DNA of 64,000 nucleotides from Pedobacter polaris (lineage in GTDB: Bacteria; Bacteroidota; Bacteroidia; Sphingobacteriales; Sphingobacteriaceae), in contig NZ_SWBR01000002.1 in the NCBI RefSeq assembly GCF_005116505.1, positions 496,314-560,313 of the forward strand, written 5' to 3'. A model generated the notes under the pieces. The model did no database searches, had not been told where the DNA came from, and worked only from the letters and a program-made list of their open reading frames with translations. The position numbers and the translations under genes are program-made. Numbering within the stretch: the first letter of the stretch is position 1; every line of letters begins with the position of its first letter. Below are positions 1-8,309 of the stretch, piece after piece.

Positions 1-48
1 GTAAATCCTAACAAAGAGAAAAAGTATTAATGCTATAATTTATTATCA

Positions 49-534
49 ATGAAATTTGCTAGAATTATAAAAGATACTTTAATCGTAACGATAATAATTA
101 TTATTGCTATTCCATTAATTATTCTAATTTCTCCAATAGTTTTTATTTCCTTAATTAACACACATTTTACTAATAAGGCATATAAAAAAGCTTATCAAGA
201 ATATTTATTAAAAATTAATGGCTGTAATTTCTTTTGTTACAATAATAAGCGGTCAATACAAAATTTAATTGAGCAAAAAATTTTACCATTACTTGATAAT
301 GAGATAAATATCATTTTCTTAGATGGTAGGAAACCCGTATCAGATTTTAATAACTCTTATATTTCAACTGCATTATATGAAGTTAAAAACAAAATTGGTT
401 TTCCTTATTTATTAAAAATTAGGGACGGTGTTGTGATCGATAAATCAATTAATGCTGAATTATATAAGACAATTAACCATAATAAAGATATGAATTCCCT
501 TGTGGAGAAAATTGATTTGTTTTTTAAGGACTAA
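49..534 (+). CDS. Hypothetical membrane-anchored protein
   Basis: I do not recognise this 161-residue protein. A strongly hydrophobic, isoleucine-rich stretch at about residues 11-37 predicts one long or two short membrane segments. The rest is soluble, Lys/Asn-rich and ends in a charged helix, so the C-terminal 120 residues probably sit on one face of the cytoplasmic membrane. Two nearby cysteines (about 59 and 63, in GCNFFCYN) could bind metal or form a disulfide. There is no lipobox. It stands alone before mgtE, separated by about 250 bp, and its AT content is slightly higher than its neighbours. The reading frame is clean, which supports a real gene. Confidence 0.6.
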   Translation: MKFARIIKDTLIVTIIIIIAIPLIILISPIVFISLINTHFTNKAYKKAYQEYLLKINGCNFFCYNNKRSIQNLIEQKILPLLDNEINIIFLDGRKPVSDFNNSYISTALYEVKNKIGFPYLLKIRDGVVIDKSINAELYKTINHNKDMNSLVEKIDLFFKD

Positions 535-781
535 ATATTTTAAGCTAGAAGATTGCCATATTGTTCCTCCTTGCAATAACGGAAAGTACAAAAGGACTAC
601 TGCCTGTGTGCTATAAACCTTATTGAAGTGTATGCCGTTTTTCACGGCAGCAACGAAAAGAAGGACTACAATTGCCATAAAATACTGACACTGTTTTTCT
701 AATGTTAAAAAACCTTTTATATCTATTCTAAATGGCTTTTTGTGGCATTTTGAAAATAAATTATTTCTATCTTAGTAGCAT
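535..781. other. Intergenic region with one short perfect hairpin
   Basis: No convincing gene. A perfect 6-bp hairpin lies at 633-649 (TGCCGT, loop TTTTC, ACGGCA). No T-tract follows it, so it is not a clear terminator. A minus-strand reading frame here (460-678) looks like an antisense shadow with no recognisable features. Confidence 0.4.
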
Positions 782-2131
782 ATGCAATCATTTGATTTAG
801 ATAAGACAGACGTTTCTAAGCTAAAGCAAGCAATAAGTGGTGATAATGAACAACTTAAAGCTACGCTGGCAGAATATCATGCGTCTGAAATTGCTATTTT
901 ATTTGAGAGTATTAGCAGTGAAGACAGAGAGCGAATCATCAATTTGCTCGACATAGAAATTGCATCTGAAGTAATTTCTGAAATGCATGAAGAGGCGCAT
1001 CCTGAAGAATTACTTCTACAACTACATCCAGACAAGAGAACCGAAATTGTTGAGGAACTCGATTATGATGATGCGACGGATATTATTTCGCAGTTAGAGG
1101 AGCACGAGCAAAAAGAGATTTTAGGTGATTTAAGTGAGGATGATGCATCGAGCATTCGTAATTTATTAAGTTACGATGAGGAAACTGCGGGCGGTTTAAT
1201 GAATACTGAGGTTATTCGAATTAACCTTAACCTGACTAAGAAAGATGCAATTGACGAAATCATACGTCAAAGTGAAGAAATAGAAGAGTTCTACACCGTA
1301 AATGTAGTTGATGACCATAATATTTTTAAAGGTATTGTTTCCTTAAAAGACATTATTAAAGCTAAAGGTAATGCCAAAATAACAGATATGGTTAATGCTG
1401 ATGTGGTTTATGTAAAAGCAGGTACCGATCAAGAAGAAGTGGCTAAACTAATTTCTCAATATAATTTAACAAGTATTCCGGTTGTAGATGATGAAATGCA
1501 TTTACTTGGACGTGTTACTTTTGATGATGTAATTGATGTTTTAGAAGATGAGAATACAGAAGATTTCCTGAAAATATCTGGGGTTTCTGAAGATGAAGAA
1601 CTAAGTGGTAACTGGATAGAAGCGGTAAAATCTCGTTTACCTTGGTTAATTATCAATTTAGGTACGGCTTTTTTGGCTTCAGCAGTTGTTCGTCATTATG
1701 AAAATACATTAAATCACTTAGCCGTACTCTCTGCATATATGGTTATTATAGCAGGGATGGGGGGGAATGCGGCTACGCAAGCTTTAGCTGTAACAGTTAG
1801 GCGTATTTCATTAAACGATTTAACTGATAATCAAGCTTATAGAACTGTTTTAAAAGAATTTACTGTAGGCTTAATTAATGGTGCTGTTACGGGTTTGATT
1901 GTATTTGCTTTTGCTTACTTTTTTGATGCCAACCCTATGTTAGGTTTTGTTATCTTTTTAGCCATGACAGGGAATTTAGTAATTGCTGGTATTACTGGTT
2001 CTAGTATTCCATTAATTTTAAAACGAGTTGGTATTGATCCAGCCATTGCATCCTCTATAATTATTACGACATTTACAGACGTTTTCGGATTTTTACTTTT
2101 ATTAGGTTTAGCAAGCAAACTGCTTTTATAA
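782..2131 (+). CDS. mgtE: Magnesium transporter MgtE
   Basis: This 449-residue protein has the full MgtE layout. An acidic superhelical N domain spans about residues 15-130 and ends at the family motif YDEETAGGLM (131-140). Two CBS domains follow at about 145-262. Five membrane helices run from about 283 to the end, including the conserved pore segment GMGGNAATQ (325-333) and the late TTFTDVFGF motif. In this family the N and CBS domains bind Mg2+ and close the pore when intracellular Mg2+ is high, so the protein is a gated Mg2+ channel in the cytoplasmic membrane. It is 47 bp upstream of bioB on the same strand without an obvious terminator, so co-transcription is possible, though no functional link is known. 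Confidence 0.96.
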   Translation: MQSFDLDKTDVSKLKQAISGDNEQLKATLAEYHASEIAILFESISSEDRERIINLLDIEIASEVISEMHEEAHPEELLLQLHPDKRTEIVEELDYDDATDIISQLEEHEQKEILGDLSEDDASSIRNLLSYDEETAGGLMNTEVIRINLNLTKKDAIDEIIRQSEEIEEFYTVNVVDDHNIFKGIVSLKDIIKAKGNAKITDMVNADVVYVKAGTDQEEVAKLISQYNLTSIPVVDDEMHLLGRVTFDDVIDVLEDENTEDFLKISGVSEDEELSGNWIEAVKSRLPWLIINLGTAFLASAVVRHYENTLNHLAVLSAYMVIIAGMGGNAATQALAVTVRRISLNDLTDNQAYRTVLKEFTVGLINGAVTGLIVFAFAYFFDANPMLGFVIFLAMTGNLVIAGITGSSIPLILKRVGIDPAIASSIIITTFTDVFGFLLLLGLASKLLL

Positions 2132-2178
2132 AGACGAGATTAACTTAAAACTTATTACTAACAACGTATAACTCAACT

Positions 2179-3177
2179 ATGCAAACATTAAGACACGATT
2201 GGACAAAAGAAGAAATACAAGCTATTTATGATAAACCATTTTTAGATTTAGTTTATGAAGCTGCTAGTATTCATCGTGAGCAAAAAGATTATAACGAAGT
2301 ACAAATTAGTTCATTAATTTCTATCAAAACAGGTGGTTGTGCAGAAGATTGTTCTTACTGTCCACAAGCGGCACGTTACCACACGGATTTAGAAGTACAA
2401 CCTTTAATGCAAATTGGGCAGGTTGTAAGTGCAGCGGTTAAGGCAAAAGAAGGAGGTGCGTCTCGTTTATGCATGGGAGCTGCTTGGCGTGAGGTTAGAG
2501 ATAACCGTGATTTCGATCGTGTGATAGAAATGGTTAAAGCTGTTAACGATATGGATATGGAGGTTTGCTGTACATTAGGCATGTTAACAGAAAATCAAGC
2601 TCAACGCTTAGCAGATGCTGGTTTGTATGCTTACAACCATAACATTGATACTTCTGAAGAGGATTACAAAAGAATTATCTCAACCCGTACCTATGATGAT
2701 CGTTTAAATACTATAAAAAATGTACGTAAAGCAAAACTAACGGTTTGTAGCGGTGGTATTATAGGTTTAGGAGAAACGCCAGCTGATAGAGTTGCTATGT
2801 TGCAAACATTGGCTAATATGCCCCAACATCCCGAATCTGTTCCTGTAAATGCATTGGTACCAGTAAAAGGAACTCCTTTAGAAGATCAACCTAGAGTACC
2901 AATTTGGGATATGGTTAGAATGATTGCTACCGCTAGAATTGTAATGCCAAATTCTGTGGTACGTTTAAGTGCCGGTAGAAATGAAATGAGCACATTAGAG
3001 CAAGCTTTCTGTTTTATGGCTGGAGCTAGTTCTATTTTTGCTGGTGATAAATTATTAACTACACCAAATCCATCTTTTATAGATGATATGGCAATGTTTG
3101 AATTGTTAGGTCTAAAAACTAGAGAAGCCTTTAAAAATGGTAGACCAGAAAATACCAAGAAAGAAGTTTTTGTATAA
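2179..3177 (+). CDS. bioB: Biotin synthase BioB
   Basis: Radical SAM enzyme that inserts sulfur into dethiobiotin in the last step of biotin synthesis. The 332-residue protein carries the CxxxCxxC cluster motif [12 protein letters not shown] (Cys54, Cys58, Cys61). It also has the conserved NHNIDTSEE segment, GGIIGLGE and the C-terminal [21 protein letters not shown] motifs. Length is normal for the family. No other bio genes are in the window, so the pathway is split elsewhere. The gene ends 36 bp before a strong hairpin terminator shared with the convergent ohr gene. No riboswitch or BirA-type operator is evident upstream. Confidence 0.97.
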   Translation: MQTLRHDWTKEEIQAIYDKPFLDLVYEAASIHREQKDYNEVQISSLISIKTGGCAEDCSYCPQAARYHTDLEVQPLMQIGQVVSAAVKAKEGGASRLCMGAAWREVRDNRDFDRVIEMVKAVNDMDMEVCCTLGMLTENQAQRLADAGLYAYNHNIDTSEEDYKRIISTRTYDDRLNTIKNVRKAKLTVCSGGIIGLGETPADRVAMLQTLANMPQHPESVPVNALVPVKGTPLEDQPRVPIWDMVRMIATARIVMPNSVVRLSAGRNEMSTLEQAFCFMAGASSIFAGDKLLTTPNPSFIDDMAMFELLGLKTREAFKNGRPENTKKEVFV

Positions 3178-3212
3178 TTGTAGAGCAGATATAAGGTTAA
3201 ATTGAACTAATA

Positions 3213-3245
3213 AAAAAAGCTTCCCGATCTTCAGGAAGCTTTTTT
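3213..3245. terminator. Bidirectional intrinsic terminator between bioB and ohr
   Basis: A perfect hairpin, AAAAAAGCTTCC pairing with GGAAGCTTTTTT around a 9-nt loop, has A and T runs on both sides. It therefore works as a rho-independent terminator for either strand. It sits exactly between two convergent genes. Confidence 0.9.
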
Positions 3246-3267
3246 ATTAAACACAGCTTATAATTCT

Positions 3268-3678
3268 TTATACTGCCGTTACTCTAACTTCAATATTGCC
3301 TCTAGTTGCTTTAGAGTAAGGACATGTTTTATGTGCCAAATCAGCTAATCTTTGTGTTTCATCATGCGATAAACCAGGTACATGAACATCCAAATCTGCA
3401 GAAAGCGCAAATCCTTTTCCATCTTTGTTAAATGATATTTGAACATTAACAGTAGCTTCACTTACATCTACCCCTTCAGATTCTGCTATACTACCTAAAG
3501 CACCTAAGTAACAAGGTCCCCAAGCTGCAGCAAATAACTGTTCAGGATTAGTAGCGCCACCCTGACCTTCTAATTCTTTCGGTCTTTTTAATTCGAAATC
3601 TAAAATTCCATCACTAGATTTAATGTGTCCATCTCTTCCGCCTTGGGCGGTAACAGATGCAGTATATAACTTATTCAT
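3268..3678 (-). CDS. ohr: Organic hydroperoxide resistance protein (Ohr/OsmC family)
   Basis: A 136-residue protein of the Ohr subfamily, which reduces organic and lipid hydroperoxides with a reactive cysteine pair. The two cysteines are visible at about residue 56 (AAAWGPCYLGAL) and about 119 (KTCPYSKATRGN). The N-terminal Tyr-Thr-Ala/ATAQGGRDG segment and the central LDVHVPG strand fit the family. It is a single gene converging with bioB. In many bacteria ohr is controlled by the peroxide sensor OhrR, but no ohrR-like gene is nearby and I see no clear operator. Confidence 0.93.
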   Translation of the reverse strand: MNKLYTASVTAQGGRDGHIKSSDGILDFELKRPKELEGQGGATNPEQLFAAAWGPCYLGALGSIAESEGVDVSEATVNVQISFNKDGKGFALSADLDVHVPGLSHDETQRLADLAHKTCPYSKATRGNIEVRVTAV

Positions 3679-3801
3679 AAATATTTTTCTTTATTTATAA
3701 ATTAACAAACTGAAGGTTAAGAAGTTTGAAATACTAAGAAAACAATACTAAATGCAATGGATTTTAATTATTCAGCATTTATTAAAATGTAATGAAGCTA
3801 T

Positions 3802-5958
3802 TTAAATTTTCAGCTTTTCTGTTAGCTTAAATATGTCATAAGCTACTTTTTGAATAGAATCAAATTGTTCTGCTATAATCATACTTTCATTTTCAAGTGC
3901 TAATTCGTTAATATTTTTTCGTCTTATTAGCGGTACATTGCTGATATCATCATTGTGGGTAGTTAAATTTTGCGAAGACTGACTGAGTAGATAAATTGTA
4001 TTTTTTGAAACAGGCTTTAAATCTTCATGATTTAAATATACAAAAGAGTGTTCCTTATTATATAAAGCTAAAGTAGCTATGTAAGAGGAAAGCAAATGAT
4101 TAAGAACCGTAAACTGATGAAGTTCTTTAATGTGAAGTTGTTTGCTTTTAGGTTCAGAAAACATCCTTTGAAAAAGAGAAGACAAATTCGATGAATTTAC
4201 ATAAACTTCTTTTCTTGCTAATTTATAATTAGTAAGGTTAACATTTTGTTCAAAATATAACAAAGTAACTTGTTCAAAATAGTTCTTATTCGCTTTAATA
4301 GTATCAATCATGGCCTCTTTCAATTTTTCATGTTCCCAATTTGGAAACAAAGAATAGCTAGCTAATAAGGCAATACCAGAGCCTATTAGTGTGTCGTATA
4401 TTCTTTCACGAGCTAAAGAAAGGCTTCCCATGCCTAAAAAATCAAATAATACTAGAATATAGGGTGTCATAAAAAGCACGCTTACCACATAATTCTTACG
4501 TTGAAAACTATAACTTCCAATCATGCAGATCAATAGAATTACAAAAAGCGTGTTCTTATCGTGGATATAAACAAGAATACCCATACCAATAAAAGCACCT
4601 ATAATAGTGCCTATTAAACGTTGAATATTCCTCTCCTTAGTTAAGCTAAAGCCAGGTTTAGAAATTACAAGAATAGTTAGTAGAATCCAATAGCTATGTG
4701 CAAAATCCAGGCTTTTAGCAACTACAAAACCTATTAACATCACAATAGCCACCCTTAACGAATGTCTGAATGTAGATGAGCTAAATGTTAAATTATCAAA
4801 GAATAATTTAACATCCATGTTCTGTTTAGTTACAAACTTTTCTACATCAATATCTCTACTTTTTAGATTTTTCTTTTCTTTCTTATTAAAATAACTGTTA
4901 ATTGTTTTTACTCTACCAACAATGTTTTCAATATTTACTTCAATGTTTTTAAGCGCAATTAAGCCTAATGTATTGTATTTCTCATTTTGGTTCTTTTCGA
5001 GAAGGGTAATTTTATATTTAAGTTTTTCTACTCCTATAATTAGCCTTGAATCTAAATGTGGAATTCCTCCACTTTTAAGTGCAAACGCAATTTCATCTAA
5101 TGAAGATGCGATTTGATTAATAACCCTTTCATATCTAGGTAAAATACCAGATGAGTCAAACTGTTCATGTAACTGTTTGTAATTGTAATAGGTAGACATT
5201 ACTTGCTCAAATAAATCAACCATATCAACAAAAACTAGCAATAAAAATCTTCCTTCTGGCGTAGATTCTCTTACAATTTCTCTTGTTCTAAATAATACAT
5301 CACGTACTTCATCTTGCTTTTCATGTACATGAACCTGTAATTGTAATAATTCAGTATAATTCTTTTCATAATCGGTATTTTCATGATAAAATTTTGCCTT
5401 AGCTCTTAAAAAAGTACTCACTTCTAAAATAGAATCACTCAACATTTGTTGTACCAAACGATAGGGGCGTAGCCTGTAAACAAAGTAGCTTAATAAAGTA
5501 TACCAAATACTACCTGCTAAAACTAGTAAAGCATAAAAGATTACTTCTCGCCAAGGTCTAATATCATCGATGCTTAAAACCATGATCAGTAAAACTGATG
5601 TACCTACAGATGCAGCTCTATTACCATAAAGAAAAAACATGGAGAAGAAGAAGCTACAAAGCACTAATAATGTACCTGTTACATATATATTTAAGTTGGT
5701 TAAACCTACAACAATAGAGATAATGAATAAAAGTACAGTGGTAATTAACATCGCATTGCGACGATGAACAATAGGGCCTGGCGAGTCTACAACACTAATA
5801 CAAAGTGCACCTAACGATAGGGTCATTCCATATTGCAACATCCCAAATTGTGCCATGATAAGGGAGGGGCAAAGTACACCAATTGTAATACGTAAACCAT
5901 CTGCAAAATAAGTACTGAGCAAAAAATCCTGTATATTTCTAATTGGCTGATTAAGCAT
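3802..5958 (-). CDS. FUSC/YccS-like inner-membrane protein
   Basis: A 718-residue integral membrane protein of the FUSC (fusaric acid resistance-like, YccS/YhfK) group. It shows the family's duplicated layout: an N-terminal bundle of about six helices (residues about 15-165), a long soluble helical region (170-390), and a second bundle (about 400-530) with the conserved HSYWILLTILVISKPGFSLTKERNIQRLIGT-type segment. A C-terminal cytoplasmic domain follows. The family resembles efflux and aromatic-acid transporters, but the substrate cannot be inferred. It is alone on its strand. A -7 box lies 5 bp before the ATG, so its mRNA may be nearly leaderless. Confidence 0.85.
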   Translation of the reverse strand: MLNQPIRNIQDFLLSTYFADGLRITIGVLCPSLIMAQFGMLQYGMTLSLGALCISVVDSPGPIVHRRNAMLITTVLLFIISIVVGLTNLNIYVTGTLLVLCSFFFSMFFLYGNRAASVGTSVLLIMVLSIDDIRPWREVIFYALLVLAGSIWYTLLSYFVYRLRPYRLVQQMLSDSILEVSTFLRAKAKFYHENTDYEKNYTELLQLQVHVHEKQDEVRDVLFRTREIVRESTPEGRFLLLVFVDMVDLFEQVMSTYYNYKQLHEQFDSSGILPRYERVINQIASSLDEIAFALKSGGIPHLDSRLIIGVEKLKYKITLLEKNQNEKYNTLGLIALKNIEVNIENIVGRVKTINSYFNKKEKKNLKSRDIDVEKFVTKQNMDVKLFFDNLTFSSSTFRHSLRVAIVMLIGFVVAKSLDFAHSYWILLTILVISKPGFSLTKERNIQRLIGTIIGAFIGMGILVYIHDKNTLFVILLICMIGSYSFQRKNYVVSVLFMTPYILVLFDFLGMGSLSLARERIYDTLIGSGIALLASYSLFPNWEHEKLKEAMIDTIKANKNYFEQVTLLYFEQNVNLTNYKLARKEVYVNSSNLSSLFQRMFSEPKSKQLHIKELHQFTVLNHLLSSYIATLALYNKEHSFVYLNHEDLKPVSKNTIYLLSQSSQNLTTHNDDISNVPLIRRKNINELALENESMIIAEQFDSIQKVAYDIFKLTEKLKI

Positions 5959-5962
5959 GGTT

Positions 5963-5970
5963 CAAATTTA
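5963..5970 (-). promoter_or_regulatory. -7 promoter box of the FUSC gene
   Basis: On the minus strand the sequence reads TAAATTTG, an exact match to the Bacteroidota -7 consensus TAnnTTTG, ending 4 bp before the start codon at 5958. I see no good -33 TTTG at the 19-21 bp spacing. Confidence 0.45.
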
Positions 5971-6377
5971 CAATATTTAGCACTTAAAATCCTTTCAAAT
6001 TAGTATATATAAATTTCAATAAATTAGTAGTAAGCAGAAAAATAAGCAGAATTTAATTTGATAAAGTTTACTAAACATTAAATATATGTGAAGAAGTAGA
6101 GCGTATTAAAATGTTAATAATGTTTAGCAAATTGAGGTATTAAATGCCTAATGCCATAATGAAATTAGGGTTTACAAGATTCAAAGTGTTGATAACCAGT
6201 AAAAAAAGGTTCATAACTTGTTAAAAAAATAATTCGATTTTTCTTGACATGTATCACTTCAAGTCCTAATTTAGATGATATCAATAACGAAGTACTTTGA
6301 CAGTCTGGTAGAATAATCCAAAACAAAAATGAAGTCTCAAGGCTAAAATTTTTGGGAATATTCAAAGCTTAAAAATC
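5971..6377. other. Gene-poor stretch before the structured RNA
   Basis: AT-rich DNA between the divergent FUSC gene and the RNA candidate. A 66-codon minus-strand frame (6165-6365) has no recognisable features and I do not call it. I could not find a confident promoter for the downstream RNA: TTTG occurs at 6296-6299 and 6351-6354 but without a matching -7 box. Confidence 0.4.
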
Positions 6378-6535
6378 AAATTCGAAAAGCATTGCAAAAT
6401 GCAGATCGGTTTACATAAAGAAGTCGCAAGACTGTTAGTGTGTAAAAAATTAGTAACTGAAAATTCAATCACTCGCAAGAGGAGATAAATTGAAAACAAC
6501 TAAGGTTTCAATACCAATAATTAATTTGAGGTAAC
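6378..6535 (+). repeat. Structured RNA repeat unit 1
   Basis: First of two diverged direct repeats with a 158-bp period. Hairpins: 6389-6402 (loop GCAA, with outer pairs CGA 6383-6385/TCG 6406-6408); 6410-6446 (8-bp stem enclosing the AGTC-GCAA-GACT hairpin at 6422-6433); 6464-6494 (6-bp stem enclosing CTC-GCAA-GAG); and 6504-6515. Confidence 0.85.
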
Positions 6536-6693
6536 AAATTCGATGAGCATTGAGAAATGCAAATCGTTTTACATTAAGAAGTCGCAAGATGGTTAGCATG
6601 TAAAAAATTAAGTCACCAAACTCAATCACTCGCAAGAGCGGATAAGTTTAGAAAACTTAAGGGCTGCAAAACCCATAATTAATTTGTAAGCAA
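6536..6693 (+). repeat. Structured RNA repeat unit 2
   Basis: Second unit. Hairpins equivalent to those of unit 1 lie at 6547-6560 (loop GAGA, outer pairs CGAT/ATCG), 6567-6605 (perfect 8-bp TTTTACAT/ATGTAAAA stem), 6621-6651 (CTC-GCAA-GAG inside, one mismatch in the outer stem) and 6661-6674 (GGG/CCC). Small compensating indels keep the end of the unit in the 158-bp register. Confidence 0.85.
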
Positions 6694-6849
6694 TACTAGG
6701 CACTATTTTAATTGCCGCATTTTACGGAGTAACGCAATAATAGAATAGGTTATAAACGAGTTTCGGAATTCGCAAGAAGACCAGACCACGAATTAGGTTA
6801 AGTATATTCAATTGATGCCATATTTTTGATTACGGTTAAAAATAAGGTT

Positions 6850-6897
6850 AAAACGGAGAAACCAAATCGCAAGAAGAGGGTCTCCGTTTTTCTTTTT
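6850..6897 (+). terminator. Intrinsic terminator ending the structured RNA
   Basis: AACGGAGA (6852-6859) pairs with TCTCCGTT (6881-6888), extended by flanking A/T pairs to at least 10 bp, and is followed by TTTTTCTTTTT. The loop carries the sixth TCGCAAGA. It ends 60 bp before phoH, so it either ends an independent RNA or acts as an attenuator in a phoH leader. Confidence 0.85.
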
Positions 6898-6956
6898 ATA
6901 GGGATTTAGCAAATAAACTATAATCTTTAATTGCTAAATGCTAATTTTAAGGTGCA

Positions 6957-8309
6957 ATGGCAAAAAAAGAACTTCAAGATAAAAATTCATCCAAAAAAAT
7001 ATTTGTATTAGATACTTCAGTTATTTTATATGATCACGATGCTGTAAATAACTTTCAGGAGCATGATGTAGCAGTACCAGTATTGGTTTTAGAAGAATTA
7101 GACAATTTTAAAAGCGGTAATGATACACGTAATTTCGAAGCTCGTAACTTTATAAGGTTAATTGATCAGGCATCTAAAAATCATTTGATTAACAAGTGGT
7201 TTACGTTAAAGAAAAATAGTTTAGGAAAGTTTAAGGTTGTTTTAGATGAGCATCCAAAAAAAATAAATGCAGAAAAATTATTTGGGGAGGGAAAATTTGA
7301 CAATCGAATTTTAAACGCCGCACTAGCACTCAAAGAAGAAAATCCTAAACGTAAGGTGATTTTAGTTTCTAAAGATATTTGCTTGCGTTTAAAAGCAAAG
7401 TCGCTAGATCTACATGCAGAGGATTATGAAACTGGAAAAATCAAGAATGCTGACGAATTATATACAGGAAGGACAGAATTAACAGATTTTGATTCTAAAG
7501 TTATTGATACCCTAAAACGAGGTATTACAATAGAAACTACTCAACTAAATTTACCTTATACTGATTCAAATCATTTTTATATTCTTAGAAATAAGAAAAA
7601 AAGTATAATTGCTTTTTATGATCAAACTGCTAAAAGTTTGCGTAAAGTTGATGAAGGTTTGGTGTTTAATATTCAGCCACGTAACGCAGAACAATCTTTT
7701 GCTATTGATGCTTTATTAAATCCCGACATTAAACTGGTAACAATACAGGGTAATGCTGGAACTGGCAAAACCCTTTTGGCATTAGCAAGCGCTTTAGAAC
7801 AAAGAAAAGATTTTCGGCAAATTTACATTACAAGGCCAATTGTTCCCTTAAGCAATAAGGATATAGGTTTCTTACCTGGTGATGTTAAGCAAAAAATTGA
7901 TCCTTACATGGCTCCAATATGGGACAATTTAAGGTTTATAAGAGAGCAATATGCGAATGATGAGAAGATGCAATTTAAAATTGATGAGCTGATCAGAACA
8001 GAAAAAATTCAAATTGCTCCTCTAGCATATATCCGCGGCAGAACCATTACCAAAATCTACTTTATAGTTGATGAAGCTCAAAATCTTACTCCACATGAAA
8101 TTAAAACCATTATTTCGAGAGCAGGGGAACATACTAAGATTGTTTTTACAGGAGATATTTATCAAATTGACACCCCTTATCTTGATTCAGAAAGTAATGG
8201 TTTATCCTATCTAATTGAAAATGCTAAAAAGCATCCACTGTATGCTCATATCACTCTTCAAAAAGGAGAGAGGAGTGAGTTGGCCAACTTGGCTATCGAA
8301 CTACTTTAA
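6957..8309 (+). CDS. phoH: PhoH family ATPase with N-terminal PIN domain
   Basis: A 450-residue fusion of a PIN ribonuclease-fold domain (about residues 14-160) and a PhoH helicase-like ATPase (about 235-450). The PIN domain keeps acidic residues expected at the metal site: Asp19 in VLDTS, Glu46/47, Asp115 and Asp140. The ATPase has Walker A GNAGTGKT (265-272), Walker B VDEAQN (371-376) and the FTGD motif (397-400). PIN-PhoH proteins are associated with RNA unwinding and cleavage, so an RNA substrate is likely, though its identity is unknown. The gene lies 60 bp downstream of the structured RNA terminator and overlaps the convergent transporter gene by 4 bp at its 3' end. Confidence 0.93.
   Translation: MAKKELQDKNSSKKIFVLDTSVILYDHDAVNNFQEHDVAVPVLVLEELDNFKSGNDTRNFEARNFIRLIDQASKNHLINKWFTLKKNSLGKFKVVLDEHPKKINAEKLFGEGKFDNRILNAALALKEENPKRKVILVSKDICLRLKAKSLDLHAEDYETGKIKNADELYTGRTELTDFDSKVIDTLKRGITIETTQLNLPYTDSNHFYILRNKKKSIIAFYDQTAKSLRKVDEGLVFNIQPRNAEQSFAIDALLNPDIKLVTIQGNAGTGKTLLALASALEQRKDFRQIYITRPIVPLSNKDIGFLPGDVKQKIDPYMAPIWDNLRFIREQYANDEKMQFKIDELIRTEKIQIAPLAYIRGRTITKIYFIVDEAQNLTPHEIKTIISRAGEHTKIVFTGDIYQIDTPYLDSESNGLSYLIENAKKHPLYAHITLQKGERSELANLAIELL

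Larger units (their letters stand above)
6378..6897 (+). ncRNA. Candidate novel structured RNA with GNRA-loop hairpins, upstream of phoH
   Basis: About 520 bp without an ORF but rich in foldable structure. It contains two tandem 158-bp units (6378-6535, 6536-6693), a long bulged hairpin (6703-6748) and a final hairpin with a T-tract (6850-6897). TCGCAAGA occurs six times, at 6424, 6473, 6582, 6630, 6770 and 6867. In five copies GCAA is closed by a 3-4 bp stem, as a GNRA tetraloop; in the last copy only two closing pairs are visible, inside the terminator loop. Each unit folds into four hairpins: GCATT/AATGC; TTTACAT/ATGTAAA around AGTC-GCAA; TTCAAT/ATTGAA around CTC-GCAA-GAG; and GGT/ACC. Differences between the units mostly preserve pairing: a GCAA to GAGA loop swap, U-G to U-A, U-A to C-G, and GGU/ACC to GGG/CCC. 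G-U pairs and GNRA loops make sense only on the plus strand. It is not recognisable as tmRNA, RNase P RNA, SRP RNA or a known riboswitch. Confidence 0.7.

Noticed and set aside
460-678. Minus-strand 72-codon frame overlapping the first gene
   Set aside because: Antisense to the plus-strand gene with a better frame; no supporting features.
2107-2180. Biotin-responsive riboswitch or operator before bioB
   Set aside because: Only 47 bp, without a structured element or BirA-like dyad.
6165-6365. Minus-strand 66-codon reading frame
   Set aside because: No recognisable domain, signal or neighbour; AT-rich sequence gives such frames by chance.
6378-6897. Possible CRISPR array from the repeated TCGCAAGA motif
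   Set aside because: The motif is 8 bp, spacing is irregular (48, 49, 97, 109, 140 bp) and it sits at hairpin tips. There are no cas genes.
6378-6897. tmRNA, RNase P RNA or SRP RNA
   Set aside because: None of the conserved segments of those RNAs (tRNA-like ends, P4 GAGGAAAGUC-type core, SRP apical loop) is present.
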